Below, piece after piece: positions 1-6,626 of a stretch of 34,197 nucleotides of DNA. Under the pieces are notes generated by a model. That model made no database searches, was not told where the DNA came from, and saw nothing but the letters and a program-made list of their open reading frames with translations. How positions within the stretch are numbered: the first letter of the stretch is position 1; each line of letters begins with the position of its first letter. The stretch lies in the NCBI GenBank assembly GCA_964565895.1, contig CAZMGT010000043.1, forward strand, positions 1 through 34,197. The letters run 5' to 3'. Both the position numbers and the translations under genes were made by a program. Source of the DNA: CAZMGT01 sp964565895. Lineage in GTDB: Bacteria > Armatimonadota > Zipacnadia > UBA1398 > CAZMGT01.

Positions 1-186
1 CTCGACCCCGACGAGCCCGAAAACCACTATGCCCTGGCCCATGTCCTCCTCAAGCTGGGCGAGCAAGATGCCGCCGCAGAGCACATCTACCAGGGCCTAA
101 AACGCGACGACAACCCCAAGCGCCGCGCACGCTATCGCAAGCTCCTCCGCGAGCTTGTCCCCGAGGGCTACGCTCAAACGGCCTAG
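1..186 (+). CDS. C-terminal end of a TPR-repeat protein (5' truncated by window edge)
   Basis: The frame is open from base 1 to a TAG at 184-186 and gives 61 residues. The residues Y10, A11, A13, L16, G20 and A24-A26 fit the second half of a tetratricopeptide repeat (pattern YALAHVLLKLGEQDAAAEHI), followed by a basic helix that ends in AQTA. TPR proteins are protein-protein interaction scaffolds; the partner cannot be inferred from this fragment. The stop lies in the tetramer CTAG, which also supplies the stop codon of the convergent rmlB gene. The upstream part of the gene is outside the window. Confidence 0.7.
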   Translation, partial: LDPDEPENHYALAHVLLKLGEQDAAAEHIYQGLKRDDNPKRRARYRKLLRELVPEGYAQTA

Positions 187-1253
187 CCGCGCCGCGCCTG
201 GCGCAGGCGCTCGCCATACTGCCGCTCGTAATACTCGCGCCACGCCCCAGACTTAATCGGCCGCCACCACTCCTCGTTCTTCACATACCAGTTCACGGTA
301 AGCTCCAGCGCCTCGTCCAAGCCATACTTGGGCGCCCAGCCCAGGGCGCGCAGCTTGGCGCTGTCCACGGCATAGCGGCGGTCGTGCCCCGGGCGGTCTG
401 AAACGTGGACGATTAGCGAGCGCGGCTTGCCCAAAAGGTCGAGGATTCGCTGGGCGACGTTAATGTTCGGGACGTGGTTTCCCGCGCCGACGTTATAAAC
501 TTCCCCCGGCTCCCCGCGCCGCAGAACAACCTCGACCGCAGCGCAGTGGTCCTCGACATAAAGCCAATCGCGCTCCTGCAGGCCGTCGCCATAGATGGGC
601 AAAGGCTCGTCGTCAAGCGCGTTTGTGGTCATTAACGGCACGAACTTCTCCGGATACTGATACGGCCCCAGGGTGTTCGACCCGCGGGTAACGAGCACGG
701 GCAGGCCATGCGAGTGAAAGTAGCTTAGGGCGAGCACCTCCCCGCCGAGCTTGCTCGCCGCGTAGGGGTTGCGCGGCGCGAGAGGATCGCTCTCCTTCGC
801 TGCGCCCTCGAGCACCTCGCCGTAAACCTCATCGGTAGACACTTGCAAAAAGCGCTCCACGCCTAGCTCGCGCGCCGCCTCGCACAGGACGTAAACCCCG
901 CGTACGTCGGTCTCGATGAACGAGGAAGGGTCCATTAGCGCGCGGTCCACGTGACTTTCCGCGGCGAAGTTCACCACCCACCGGCAGCCGTCCATCGCCC
1001 GGCGGACAACCTCCGGGTCGCAAATATCTCCGCGGACGAACTTCAGCCGGCCGCAGTCTACCAACTCGCCGTAGGGCAGCTCGCCGCCCAACCGCTCGGG
1101 GGCGTCGGCGCAACGCTTAAGGTTTGTGGGATTGCCCGCATAGGTCAGCTTGTCCAGAACAACAACCTCGGCCTCCCCCTCGCGCTCAAGCACATAGCAC
1201 ACGAAATTGCTGCCGATAAACCCCGCTCCGCCGCAGACAAGGATCCGTCGCAT
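183..1253 (-). CDS. rmlB: dTDP-glucose 4,6-dehydratase
   Basis: Extended short-chain dehydrogenase that converts dTDP-glucose to dTDP-4-keto-6-deoxyglucose, the second step of dTDP-rhamnose and related deoxysugar synthesis, in the cytoplasm with bound NAD+. The 356-residue protein has the Rossmann motif GGAGFIG (residues 8-14), the dehydratase triad segment T140-D141-E142, and the YxxxK pair Y164/K168. The sequence around NPYAASKLGGE and the SNTLGPYQYPEKF segment are typical of RmlB. ATG at 1253 was chosen over an upstream start because a GGAGGG Shine-Dalgarno lies about 9 nt before it and the Rossmann motif then sits at the usual distance. No rmlA, rmlC or rmlD is seen nearby. It follows the secreted propeller gene by 99 nt on the same strand and may be cotranscribed with it. 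Confidence 0.95.
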   Translation of the reverse strand: MRRILVCGGAGFIGSNFVCYVLEREGEAEVVVLDKLTYAGNPTNLKRCADAPERLGGELPYGELVDCGRLKFVRGDICDPEVVRRAMDGCRWVVNFAAESHVDRALMDPSSFIETDVRGVYVLCEAARELGVERFLQVSTDEVYGEVLEGAAKESDPLAPRNPYAASKLGGEVLALSYFHSHGLPVLVTRGSNTLGPYQYPEKFVPLMTTNALDDEPLPIYGDGLQERDWLYVEDHCAAVEVVLRRGEPGEVYNVGAGNHVPNINVAQRILDLLGKPRSLIVHVSDRPGHDRRYAVDSAKLRALGWAPKYGLDEALELTVNWYVKNEEWWRPIKSGAWREYYERQYGERLRQARRG

Positions 1254-1352
1254 GTTTGCCGCCGTCCCTCCCCAGGCCAAACGCTCGCTGCCCACAGCCC
1301 AGCCACAACTACGCTGCCCGGCAATTCTCCCCCTCTTTGCGCGCCCCTGCCC

Positions 1353-3257
1353 TCAGCTCCCGGCGCCCCGGGGAAGGCCGATGGCCACCCAAAACGGCCC
1401 AAACGCCTGCGCCGGGTCGTCCTGCAGGCCATAAAGGTGCTCGTGCTTGGTATAAACAACAATAAGCTCGCCGTCGTAGCGCACGATGCACGGGCTGCTG
1501 TTGTACTTTAGGTCGCTCACGCACGAACAGAGCTTTACCTCACGGCGCACCGGGTCAACGACGGCCAGGCCAATGTCGTGAAACATATACTCCCCCCACA
1601 CCGCCGCGGGATACGGCCCGCCATACTTCCACACAACATAAAGCTTCTCCCCCACCTGCACGGCCTTGGCGTCTCTATTTCGCCCCTCGCACGAGATGGG
1701 CAGCGGCTCGCTAAACTCCCTCCCGTCGAACAGCGCAAGATAAAGCGGCTCATAGTCCCGCCGCGGCGGCGTAGTATAGCCCGCGTGAAGGGCCATGTCC
1801 GAAAACAACACGGCAACCTTGCCCGAATAGCTCGCCAAATATGGCCCGTAGAGATACGTCGAGGGAGCTTGCCTGAGGCGAAACTCGCGCGGCGAAGGCT
1901 CAAGCGTCGCCGGGTCCACCTCGCGCAGGACAATATAGTTCTCCACCCTGTCGCTCCAGGCAAGGGTATCCGCATAGCCCACCCACAGCTTGCCGCGAAC
2001 AGCGGCAATGCCCCCGTTCCAACTGCTTGCCCCGCGGCGCAAAGGGGCGATCTCCCGCACGCCAAGCAGCGCCTGCCGCTCCATGTCATAGGCCGCAACG
2101 CAAAGGCGCGCCTCGCGCACATAGGGCGGCCGGTCGCGCTTAAACGAGACATAAAGCACATTGCCCAACAAACACGCCTGCACCTGCCCCTGATAGGTCA
2201 CCCCGCCTCCGTCAATCGGCGGCGGGGCAACCAATATCTTACGCCACTGCGTCGCGCGCAGCGCCCCGTCCAGCTTGCACAGCTCCACCGCATAGTCCCT
2301 CGTGCACACAACATATGGCTCCCCGCGATAGAAAAACAGGCAGGGAAAGGCCACGCGCCCCAAGCCAAGCCTGCGCGAGGGCCAAATCTCAAGCCCCTCC
2401 CACCTTCGCGGCGCCAAAGCCCTCGTTCGCGCGCGAACAACCCCGCTCCGCCCCACAAGCGCGCCCTCGTTGGAATAAACCTGCGCGCGAAACTCATACT
2501 CCGTCTCTTGCCGCAGCAAAATCACATTGTGCCGCGGCTCGTGGATTATTGCCGGGTCCTCCACCCACATCTCGTCCCCCGCCGCGCGATAGAACACCTT
2601 CCAATAGCCCGTCCCCTCAAACCCCGGGTCGCGCAGGAGGTTTTCCTCTGGCTTTTGCGCCTCATATAGCGCGACATCGTCCACCCACAGCTCGCCCTCG
2701 CCGAACAAAATTATGCGCACCCTAACCACAAGCGCATCGTCGGGCAAAATAAACTGTCCCCCCTGGGGCCGCCAAAAGGCGTTGGGCATCATCTCCACCG
2801 TCGCCAGCGTCTCCCACCCGCGCCGGCCCGCGCTGTGGCAGTCAACCATCACCCGCGCCGCGCCCGTCGCCCCCGTCCGCCCGCGAAAGTATACAAAGCA
2901 CGTATAGGCCTTCCCCGGAGCAAGCACACCCTGCAGCCGCTGCGTAACCTCGCAGCGTTTGTTCGGGTCGCGCACTTCGCTATATAAAAGCAGGCAACGG
3001 CTCCCCGAGCGCGCGCTAACTCGCCGAAACTCCACCCGCTGCCCCGGCCCCAGGGCGCTCGTTATCTCCCACGCCGCCTCCCGCTTCACCTCGCGCGCCA
3101 CCTGCTCGTCGATCTCCAAAAGCGCGCTGTCGCACCCCACCCGAACCACGCGCAGCCGCACGCGCGGCGCATCGCCGCCGCCCGCGCCCGCCCCTGCCGC
3201 AAAAACCGCAGCCCACAGCCCAGCAAAAAGCGCAGCTTTCGCCCAGCGCCCGCTCAA
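1353..3257 (-). CDS. Secreted protein with carbohydrate-binding-like, FN3-like and beta-propeller-like regions
   Basis: I do not recognise a named family. The start is taken as TTG at 3257, overlapping the thiE stop in the tetramer TTGA; the 634-residue product then begins with a clean signal peptide (basic GRWAK, then an Ala/Phe/Leu-rich core ending near AAGAGAGGG, about residue 27). Residues about 100-215 look like a jelly-roll carbohydrate-binding module (WRPQGGQFILPDDA, WVDDVALYEA, then NLLRDPGFE). Residues about 235-280 read like the end of a fibronectin type III domain. The remainder contains at least five repeated segments of the form 'xxGxLYVxY/F' (VLYVSF, KLWVGY, KVAVLF, KLYVVW, ELIVVY), suggesting a five-bladed beta-propeller like those of glycoside hydrolase clans F/J. 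It is probably exported and binds or cleaves polysaccharide. A catalytic role is inference only. Confidence 0.72.
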   Translation of the reverse strand: MSGRWAKAALFAGLWAAVFAAGAGAGGGDAPRVRLRVVRVGCDSALLEIDEQVAREVKREAAWEITSALGPGQRVEFRRVSARSGSRCLLLYSEVRDPNKRCEVTQRLQGVLAPGKAYTCFVYFRGRTGATGAARVMVDCHSAGRRGWETLATVEMMPNAFWRPQGGQFILPDDALVVRVRIILFGEGELWVDDVALYEAQKPEENLLRDPGFEGTGYWKVFYRAAGDEMWVEDPAIIHEPRHNVILLRQETEYEFRAQVYSNEGALVGRSGVVRARTRALAPRRWEGLEIWPSRRLGLGRVAFPCLFFYRGEPYVVCTRDYAVELCKLDGALRATQWRKILVAPPPIDGGGVTYQGQVQACLLGNVLYVSFKRDRPPYVREARLCVAAYDMERQALLGVREIAPLRRGASSWNGGIAAVRGKLWVGYADTLAWSDRVENYIVLREVDPATLEPSPREFRLRQAPSTYLYGPYLASYSGKVAVLFSDMALHAGYTTPPRRDYEPLYLALFDGREFSEPLPISCEGRNRDAKAVQVGEKLYVVWKYGGPYPAAVWGEYMFHDIGLAVVDPVRREVKLCSCVSDLKYNSSPCIVRYDGELIVVYTKHEHLYGLQDDPAQAFGPFWVAIGLPRGAGS

Positions 3258-3889
3258 ACCGCACCGCCTGCCTCGCGCCAGCGTTGCACAAGCTCGCGCA
3301 CCGCGGCAACCATGTCCTCCGCGCAAACCACCGCAGAGACCACCGCCGCGGCGTCGGCCCCCGCCCGCGCCACCTGGCCGATGTTTCCCGCGTTTATCCC
3401 GCCAATGGCCACGATCGGGGTATTCGAGCACGCCCTAATGCGCGCGATCTGCCCCAGCCCGCGCACTACCGCGCCGTCCTTCGTGGTCGTGGCAAACATT
3501 GCCCCCACGCCGAAGTAGTCGGCGCGCGCGGCCTCGGCCTCCGCCGCCTCGCGCTCGTCATGGACGGACACGCCGAGGATCGCCTCCTCGCCGAGGATCT
3601 CCCGCGCCGCCTGCGGGGGAATGTCCTCTTGGCCCACGTGCGCGCCGTCGGCGCCCACCGCAGCGGCAACATCCACGCGGTCGTTGACGATCACCGGCAC
3701 GCCGGCGGGCCGGGCGAGCTCCAGCGCCTGCTCCACAATGCGGCACAGCTCGCGCGCCGGCGCCTGCTTGTCGCGGATCTGCACCATCCGCGCGCCGCCG
3801 GCAATTGCCGCGCGGACGACGTCCAGGTGCGTCCGCCCGGGGCGCAGGGTGGCGTCGGTGATTACGTAAAGCCCGCGGATTTCAGCCAT
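3254..3889 (-). CDS. thiE: Thiamine-phosphate synthase
   Basis: Joins HMP-pyrophosphate and the thiazole phosphate to make thiamine monophosphate (cytoplasmic, TIM barrel). The 211-residue protein matches the family length and carries the hallmarks in order: LYVITD near the N-terminus, QIRDK (37-41), VNDRVDVA (68-75, Mg/pyrophosphate site), GAHVGQED (82-89), SVHDEREA (108-115), ATTTK (133-137, phosphate loop) and AIGGI (161-165). ATG at 3889 is preceded by GGAGAGAGGGG, a strong ribosome-binding site. Its TGA stop overlaps a TTG start of the secreted propeller protein (TTGA), so the two are probably translationally coupled, an odd pairing by function. No other thi gene is in the window. Confidence 0.95.
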   Translation of the reverse strand: MAEIRGLYVITDATLRPGRTHLDVVRAAIAGGARMVQIRDKQAPARELCRIVEQALELARPAGVPVIVNDRVDVAAAVGADGAHVGQEDIPPQAAREILGEEAILGVSVHDEREAAEAEAARADYFGVGAMFATTTKDGAVVRGLGQIARIRACSNTPIVAIGGINAGNIGQVARAGADAAAVVSAVVCAEDMVAAVRELVQRWREAGGAV

Positions 3890-3933
3890 GCCCCTCTCTC
3901 CAATCCCGGGGCAACTGCCCACGCACCGCTTGC

Positions 3934-3976
3934 AAAATGAAAAACGCCGCGGCGAAAGCTACGTTTCGCCACAGCG
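3934..3976 (-). terminator. Rho-independent terminator of the small basic-protein gene
   Basis: On the minus strand the arms 3976-3964 and 3957-3945 form a 13-bp stem with two G-U wobbles and a 6-nt loop (3963-3958), followed by TTTTTCATTTT (3944-3934). Read on the plus strand the wobble positions become mismatches, so the signal is directional. It lies 54 nt past the stop of the 57-aa gene and 45 nt before thiE. Confidence 0.85.
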
Positions 3977-4029
3977 TTTGGAGAAAACTCCCTCTTCGGC
4001 CCCTACAGGCCCCGCGGACAACGCTCGGG

Positions 4030-4203
4030 CTATTTCAAGAGCACCGTCCGCCGCCAAACAACCTTCCTCTCCGCATTCTTCGCCGCCGAGCGGGAGGTAA
4101 TGCCGTTGCCGGAATACGTCTTGCAGTTGTGGTGGCGGTCGACATAGTAAGCGTCGGTCTTCTTAACGATCAGGGGCCGTGGTTCGCGCCGCGGTGTTTT
4201 CAC
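4030..4203 (-). CDS. Small basic protein of unknown function (57 aa)
   Basis: The proposed GTG start at 4203 is preceded by AGGGGAG with a 10-nt spacer; a longer frame opens at GTG 4254 (74 aa) but lacks a ribosome-binding site. The product is Lys/Arg-rich, with a central block containing D-A-Y-Y-V-D, H-H-N-C-K-T-Y and a C-terminal AERKVVWRRTVLLK. It has one cysteine and no membrane segment, so it looks like a small nucleic-acid-binding or ribosome-associated protein, but I match it to no family. Codon use is less GC-biased than in the neighbours. A strong directional terminator 54 nt downstream supports a real, monocistronic transcription unit. A GGAACTTT motif lies about 150 nt upstream (4361-4354). 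Confidence 0.6.
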   Translation of the reverse strand: MKTPRREPRPLIVKKTDAYYVDRHHNCKTYSGNGITSRSAAKNAERKVVWRRTVLLK

Positions 4204-4383
4204 TGTGGGTTCACTCCCCTGTACGTTTGCTGTATTTTTTGTTTCGACATACACGCGCCAAGCCCTTCATTTTTTCACCCGGCCATTTCCCGTCGAAAGC
4301 CGCGGGGGTAAGAACGAGCGAATTCTGAGCGTTCTGTTGACTGTTGATCAACGAAAGTTCCCTTGGCGCACAGACCCGCGAAG
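4204..4383. other. Intergenic leader region upstream of the small basic-protein gene
   Basis: It lies between the small gene and the end of the 612-aa hydrolase gene, and is AT-richer than the surroundings (for example the T-rich run near 4234-4243). It has a minus-strand GGAACTTT motif at 4361-4354. A 68-aa minus-strand open frame (4417-4211) crosses it but also overlaps the hydrolase 3' end and is not supported. No RNA gene is recognised. Confidence 0.4.
4354..4361 (-). promoter_or_regulatory. GGAACTTT motif, candidate -35-like element (copy 1)
   Basis: Minus-strand octamer shared with 16932-16925 and 32226-32219, each upstream of a minus-strand gene. It resembles the GGAACTT -35 box of extracytoplasmic-function sigma factors. 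No convincing common -10 is visible, so its role is inferred. Confidence 0.3.
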
Positions 4384-6222
4384 CTAAAGCCCCACCCTCT
4401 TGCGATACTCCTCCCAAACCTCCCGGAGCATCGCGTAGTCGCCCTCCTCAAGCATCTCCCCCGTCGTCGGCTGCCCCGTGGCCACGGAAAGCGAAGGCAC
4501 CCCGATCTTCGGCTGGTGCGGCATATACAGCCGCCACTCCTCCAGGTTCGGGGCATGCGCCCGGTCCGTGTCTACCAGCCAGTGCGGGCAGGCGATCTTC
4601 GCCACCCTCTGCCGAAACGTCATTGTGTCGCACAGGTTGCGTATCTCCGGAGCCACGCCATCTAGGCTAATCATGTCCACCACGTCGGCGAAATACGGGT
4701 TTGCGCACTGCGCGATGATCAGCGCGTCGCTTTTCGTCTGCTTTGCCGCCGTGTAGTAAAGCTCCATTAGCCGGCGCAAAAGCTCAATCCCCCACGCCTC
4801 GCCCTCCGCGCTAAGCTCCGCACCGTGCGGCGTGAGGTGCGTAAAGTCGATCATATATCCGTCGGCGTTCAGGCAGTCCTCCGCCGCAGAGAGGTGATAG
4901 CGCACTTGCTCGCGCAGCCGCTGCTCAAAGCGCGGGTTCGTGGGGTCCACAGCCACGGCGTTCCCCTCGCCGTCAACAATGCATTCCTCCGGGGGAATCC
5001 CCTCCGGATGCCACGCCTTTATCCAAAGGACAACCTTCTGCCCCCGCGCGTGGCGCGACTCGATAAACCGCCGCATGTTCGTAAACCGCGCGCCGTCCAC
5101 CACGTTCTCGCCATAGGTACACTGCCACTTGTCGCCAACGACGATCGTTCCCGGGACAACCCCACGGCCTGCAAGTAGCTCCAGCCACGCCTCGTAATTG
5201 CTCTGCTCGGCATAGGTCGTCGCCGGCTGCGACGAGCGCCGCGCGCAGAGGCACTGCTCGCCCCAGCCGCAGAAAATGGGCTGCCACCACCAATGGGCCG
5301 CCTCGCGGTCGGGCCAGCTAATCAGCTCGCGGTTGAGCAGGTGCTCCACATAGCTCTCCAACGCCCCGTATTCGTCGCTGTCGAACGAGATGACGAGCTG
5401 TGGCGCGCGAAACCGCCCTTTTATGCGCAGGTGCCCCTCATAGTCCAGCGCCAGCCAAAACCCCCGACCGCCGTTGTAGGAAAACCTGTTAAACCCATAG
5501 CCTCCCTTCGCCGCCCCTACTCCCAGCCCCATCCACCATTTCCCGTCATAGGTCACCGCATAGCACAGCAGCCCGGGGGTAAAAATGCGGTTGTCGCCCT
5601 CTCCGCCGTAGGGATCGACCTGCGTGCTCTCCCACGCGCGGTGATAACGCACATCGCGCAGGTTGGGGTGGGGGTTAAACAGCGTAGCAAAGCCCGTCTC
5701 GGAGACCTTCTCCGCCCTCCCCAGCACTCCCCCGCACAGGCGATACTGCCGCACCGTGCCCTCGCCCTCGACCACGCAGCCCAGCTCCACGGCCTCCTCC
5801 CAGCAGCCAACGACCACCGTCTTTGCCCGCCAGCGCGCGCTGCGCACCGGGATGCGCAGGCGCACGTGATCCCGCGCCTGCTGCACCTGGGGCTGGCCCA
5901 CGTCCAGCGTGGCGTCCGGCCCCTCGGCTGTATCTAGCGCGCAGGGGAGGAACAAGCGCGCAGCGCGCTTGGCTTCTACAAAAAGCTCCGCCTCGGGGCT
6001 GCCCACTTTGTAGCACAAGCGATATCGCCGGCCGGTAACGAAAATCTCGTCGCCCGCGCGGTCGAGGTTCAGCGGCACGATGAACACCACCGGGGAGAAA
6101 GATCGCCGCAGCGCCGCTTGAGCTAATTCATTGCCAAGGGGGCGATGTCCTTCACGCGCGAGGTCAGCGGCCTGCGTATATGCGCAGCGATTTTCGTGGA
6201 AAAGCTGTGCACAGATGTGCAA
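4384..6222 (-). CDS. Glycoside hydrolase, GH31/GH36 (clan D)-like
   Basis: A 612-residue protein whose C-terminal half reads as a retaining alpha-glycosidase TIM barrel: GTIVVGDKWQ (359-367), KVVLWIKAWHP (396-406), and a strand ending in DGYMIDF with D459 in the position of the clan-D nucleophile. DVVDMISLDG (513-522) supplies candidate acid/base aspartates. The N-terminal half (about 45-300) looks like the beta-sandwich that precedes the barrel in GH36-type alpha-galactosidases. Substrate is unknown; alpha-galactoside is a guess. No signal peptide is evident. The start is uncertain: ATG 6222 has no ribosome-binding site and would place the first codons inside the DnaA-box-like cluster, while GTG 6090/6087, just before VFIVPLNLDR, is an alternative. 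It is separated from its downstream neighbour by the small-gene leader. Confidence 0.75.
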   Translation of the reverse strand: MHICAQLFHENRCAYTQAADLAREGHRPLGNELAQAALRRSFSPVVFIVPLNLDRAGDEIFVTGRRYRLCYKVGSPEAELFVEAKRAARLFLPCALDTAEGPDATLDVGQPQVQQARDHVRLRIPVRSARWRAKTVVVGCWEEAVELGCVVEGEGTVRQYRLCGGVLGRAEKVSETGFATLFNPHPNLRDVRYHRAWESTQVDPYGGEGDNRIFTPGLLCYAVTYDGKWWMGLGVGAAKGGYGFNRFSYNGGRGFWLALDYEGHLRIKGRFRAPQLVISFDSDEYGALESYVEHLLNRELISWPDREAAHWWWQPIFCGWGEQCLCARRSSQPATTYAEQSNYEAWLELLAGRGVVPGTIVVGDKWQCTYGENVVDGARFTNMRRFIESRHARGQKVVLWIKAWHPEGIPPEECIVDGEGNAVAVDPTNPRFEQRLREQVRYHLSAAEDCLNADGYMIDFTHLTPHGAELSAEGEAWGIELLRRLMELYYTAAKQTKSDALIIAQCANPYFADVVDMISLDGVAPEIRNLCDTMTFRQRVAKIACPHWLVDTDRAHAPNLEEWRLYMPHQPKIGVPSLSVATGQPTTGEMLEEGDYAMLREVWEEYRKRVGL

Positions 6223-6224
6223 AA
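6195..6224. promoter_or_regulatory. Cluster of DnaA-box-like 9-mers, candidate origin element
   Basis: TGTGCAAAA at 6216-6224 is the complement of TTTTGCACA, a full match to the relaxed DnaA-box consensus TTWTNCACA. CGTGGAAAA at 6195-6203 (TTTTCCACG) differs at one base. Between them is the palindrome CTGTGCACAG (6205-6214). The cluster lies directly upstream of the 77-aa gene and mnmG, the classical oriC neighbourhood. It is too small a cluster to call an origin by itself. Confidence 0.35.
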
Positions 6225-6308
6225 TGCGCGATCTTCCGCGGCAAAACAGGACTCTGCGCTCGCTCTGCAGAAGAACTATTCTGCGCTGCGCACCAAGGGG
6301 GCCAGAGC

Positions 6309-6542
6309 ATGGACAGCCAGGAAGAACTTAAAATCGAAGTCGACGTTGATATAGTCACCCTCGTTCGCCGCCTGACCGAGCTCACCGAGGCCATCCGCCG
6401 CTCCATAGACGAAGCCCAGCACGCCCGCACCCTGGCCTCGATGATGAGCCTAAACGACATTACCCACGAACTTGACATGGCGAAACTGCGCCTCGCCCAC
6501 GCGCGTTATCTACTTGAGCAACACTCGCGCGAGGCGCGCTAG
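6309..6542 (+). CDS. Small helical protein of unknown function (77 aa)
   Basis: ATG at 6309 is preceded by AAGGGGG at a good spacing. The 77-residue product is acidic at the N-terminus and then almost wholly amphipathic helix (TLVRRLTELTEAIRRSI, ITHELDMAKLRLAHARYLLEQ) with heptad-like leucines, so a short coiled coil or helical hairpin is likely. I recognise no family. It precedes mnmG by 84 nt on the same strand and probably shares its transcript. The neighbourhood (DnaA-box-like sites, gid/par genes) makes a link to replication or segregation possible but not shown. Confidence 0.7.
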   Translation: MDSQEELKIEVDVDIVTLVRRLTELTEAIRRSIDEAQHARTLASMMSLNDITHELDMAKLRLAHARYLLEQHSREAR

Positions 6543-6626
6543 CCGCCGCCGGCGAGGATCATGTCCCCCGCTGGCGAACTACCGTTGTGCGCTCTCCGCT
6601 ATCTTAAAGCTCACTGTTGCCGAAAA

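Noticed and set aside
4211..4417. 68-aa minus-strand frame before the small basic-protein gene
   Set aside because: Overlaps the hydrolase 3' end and the better-supported small gene in another frame; no ribosome-binding site or family resemblance.
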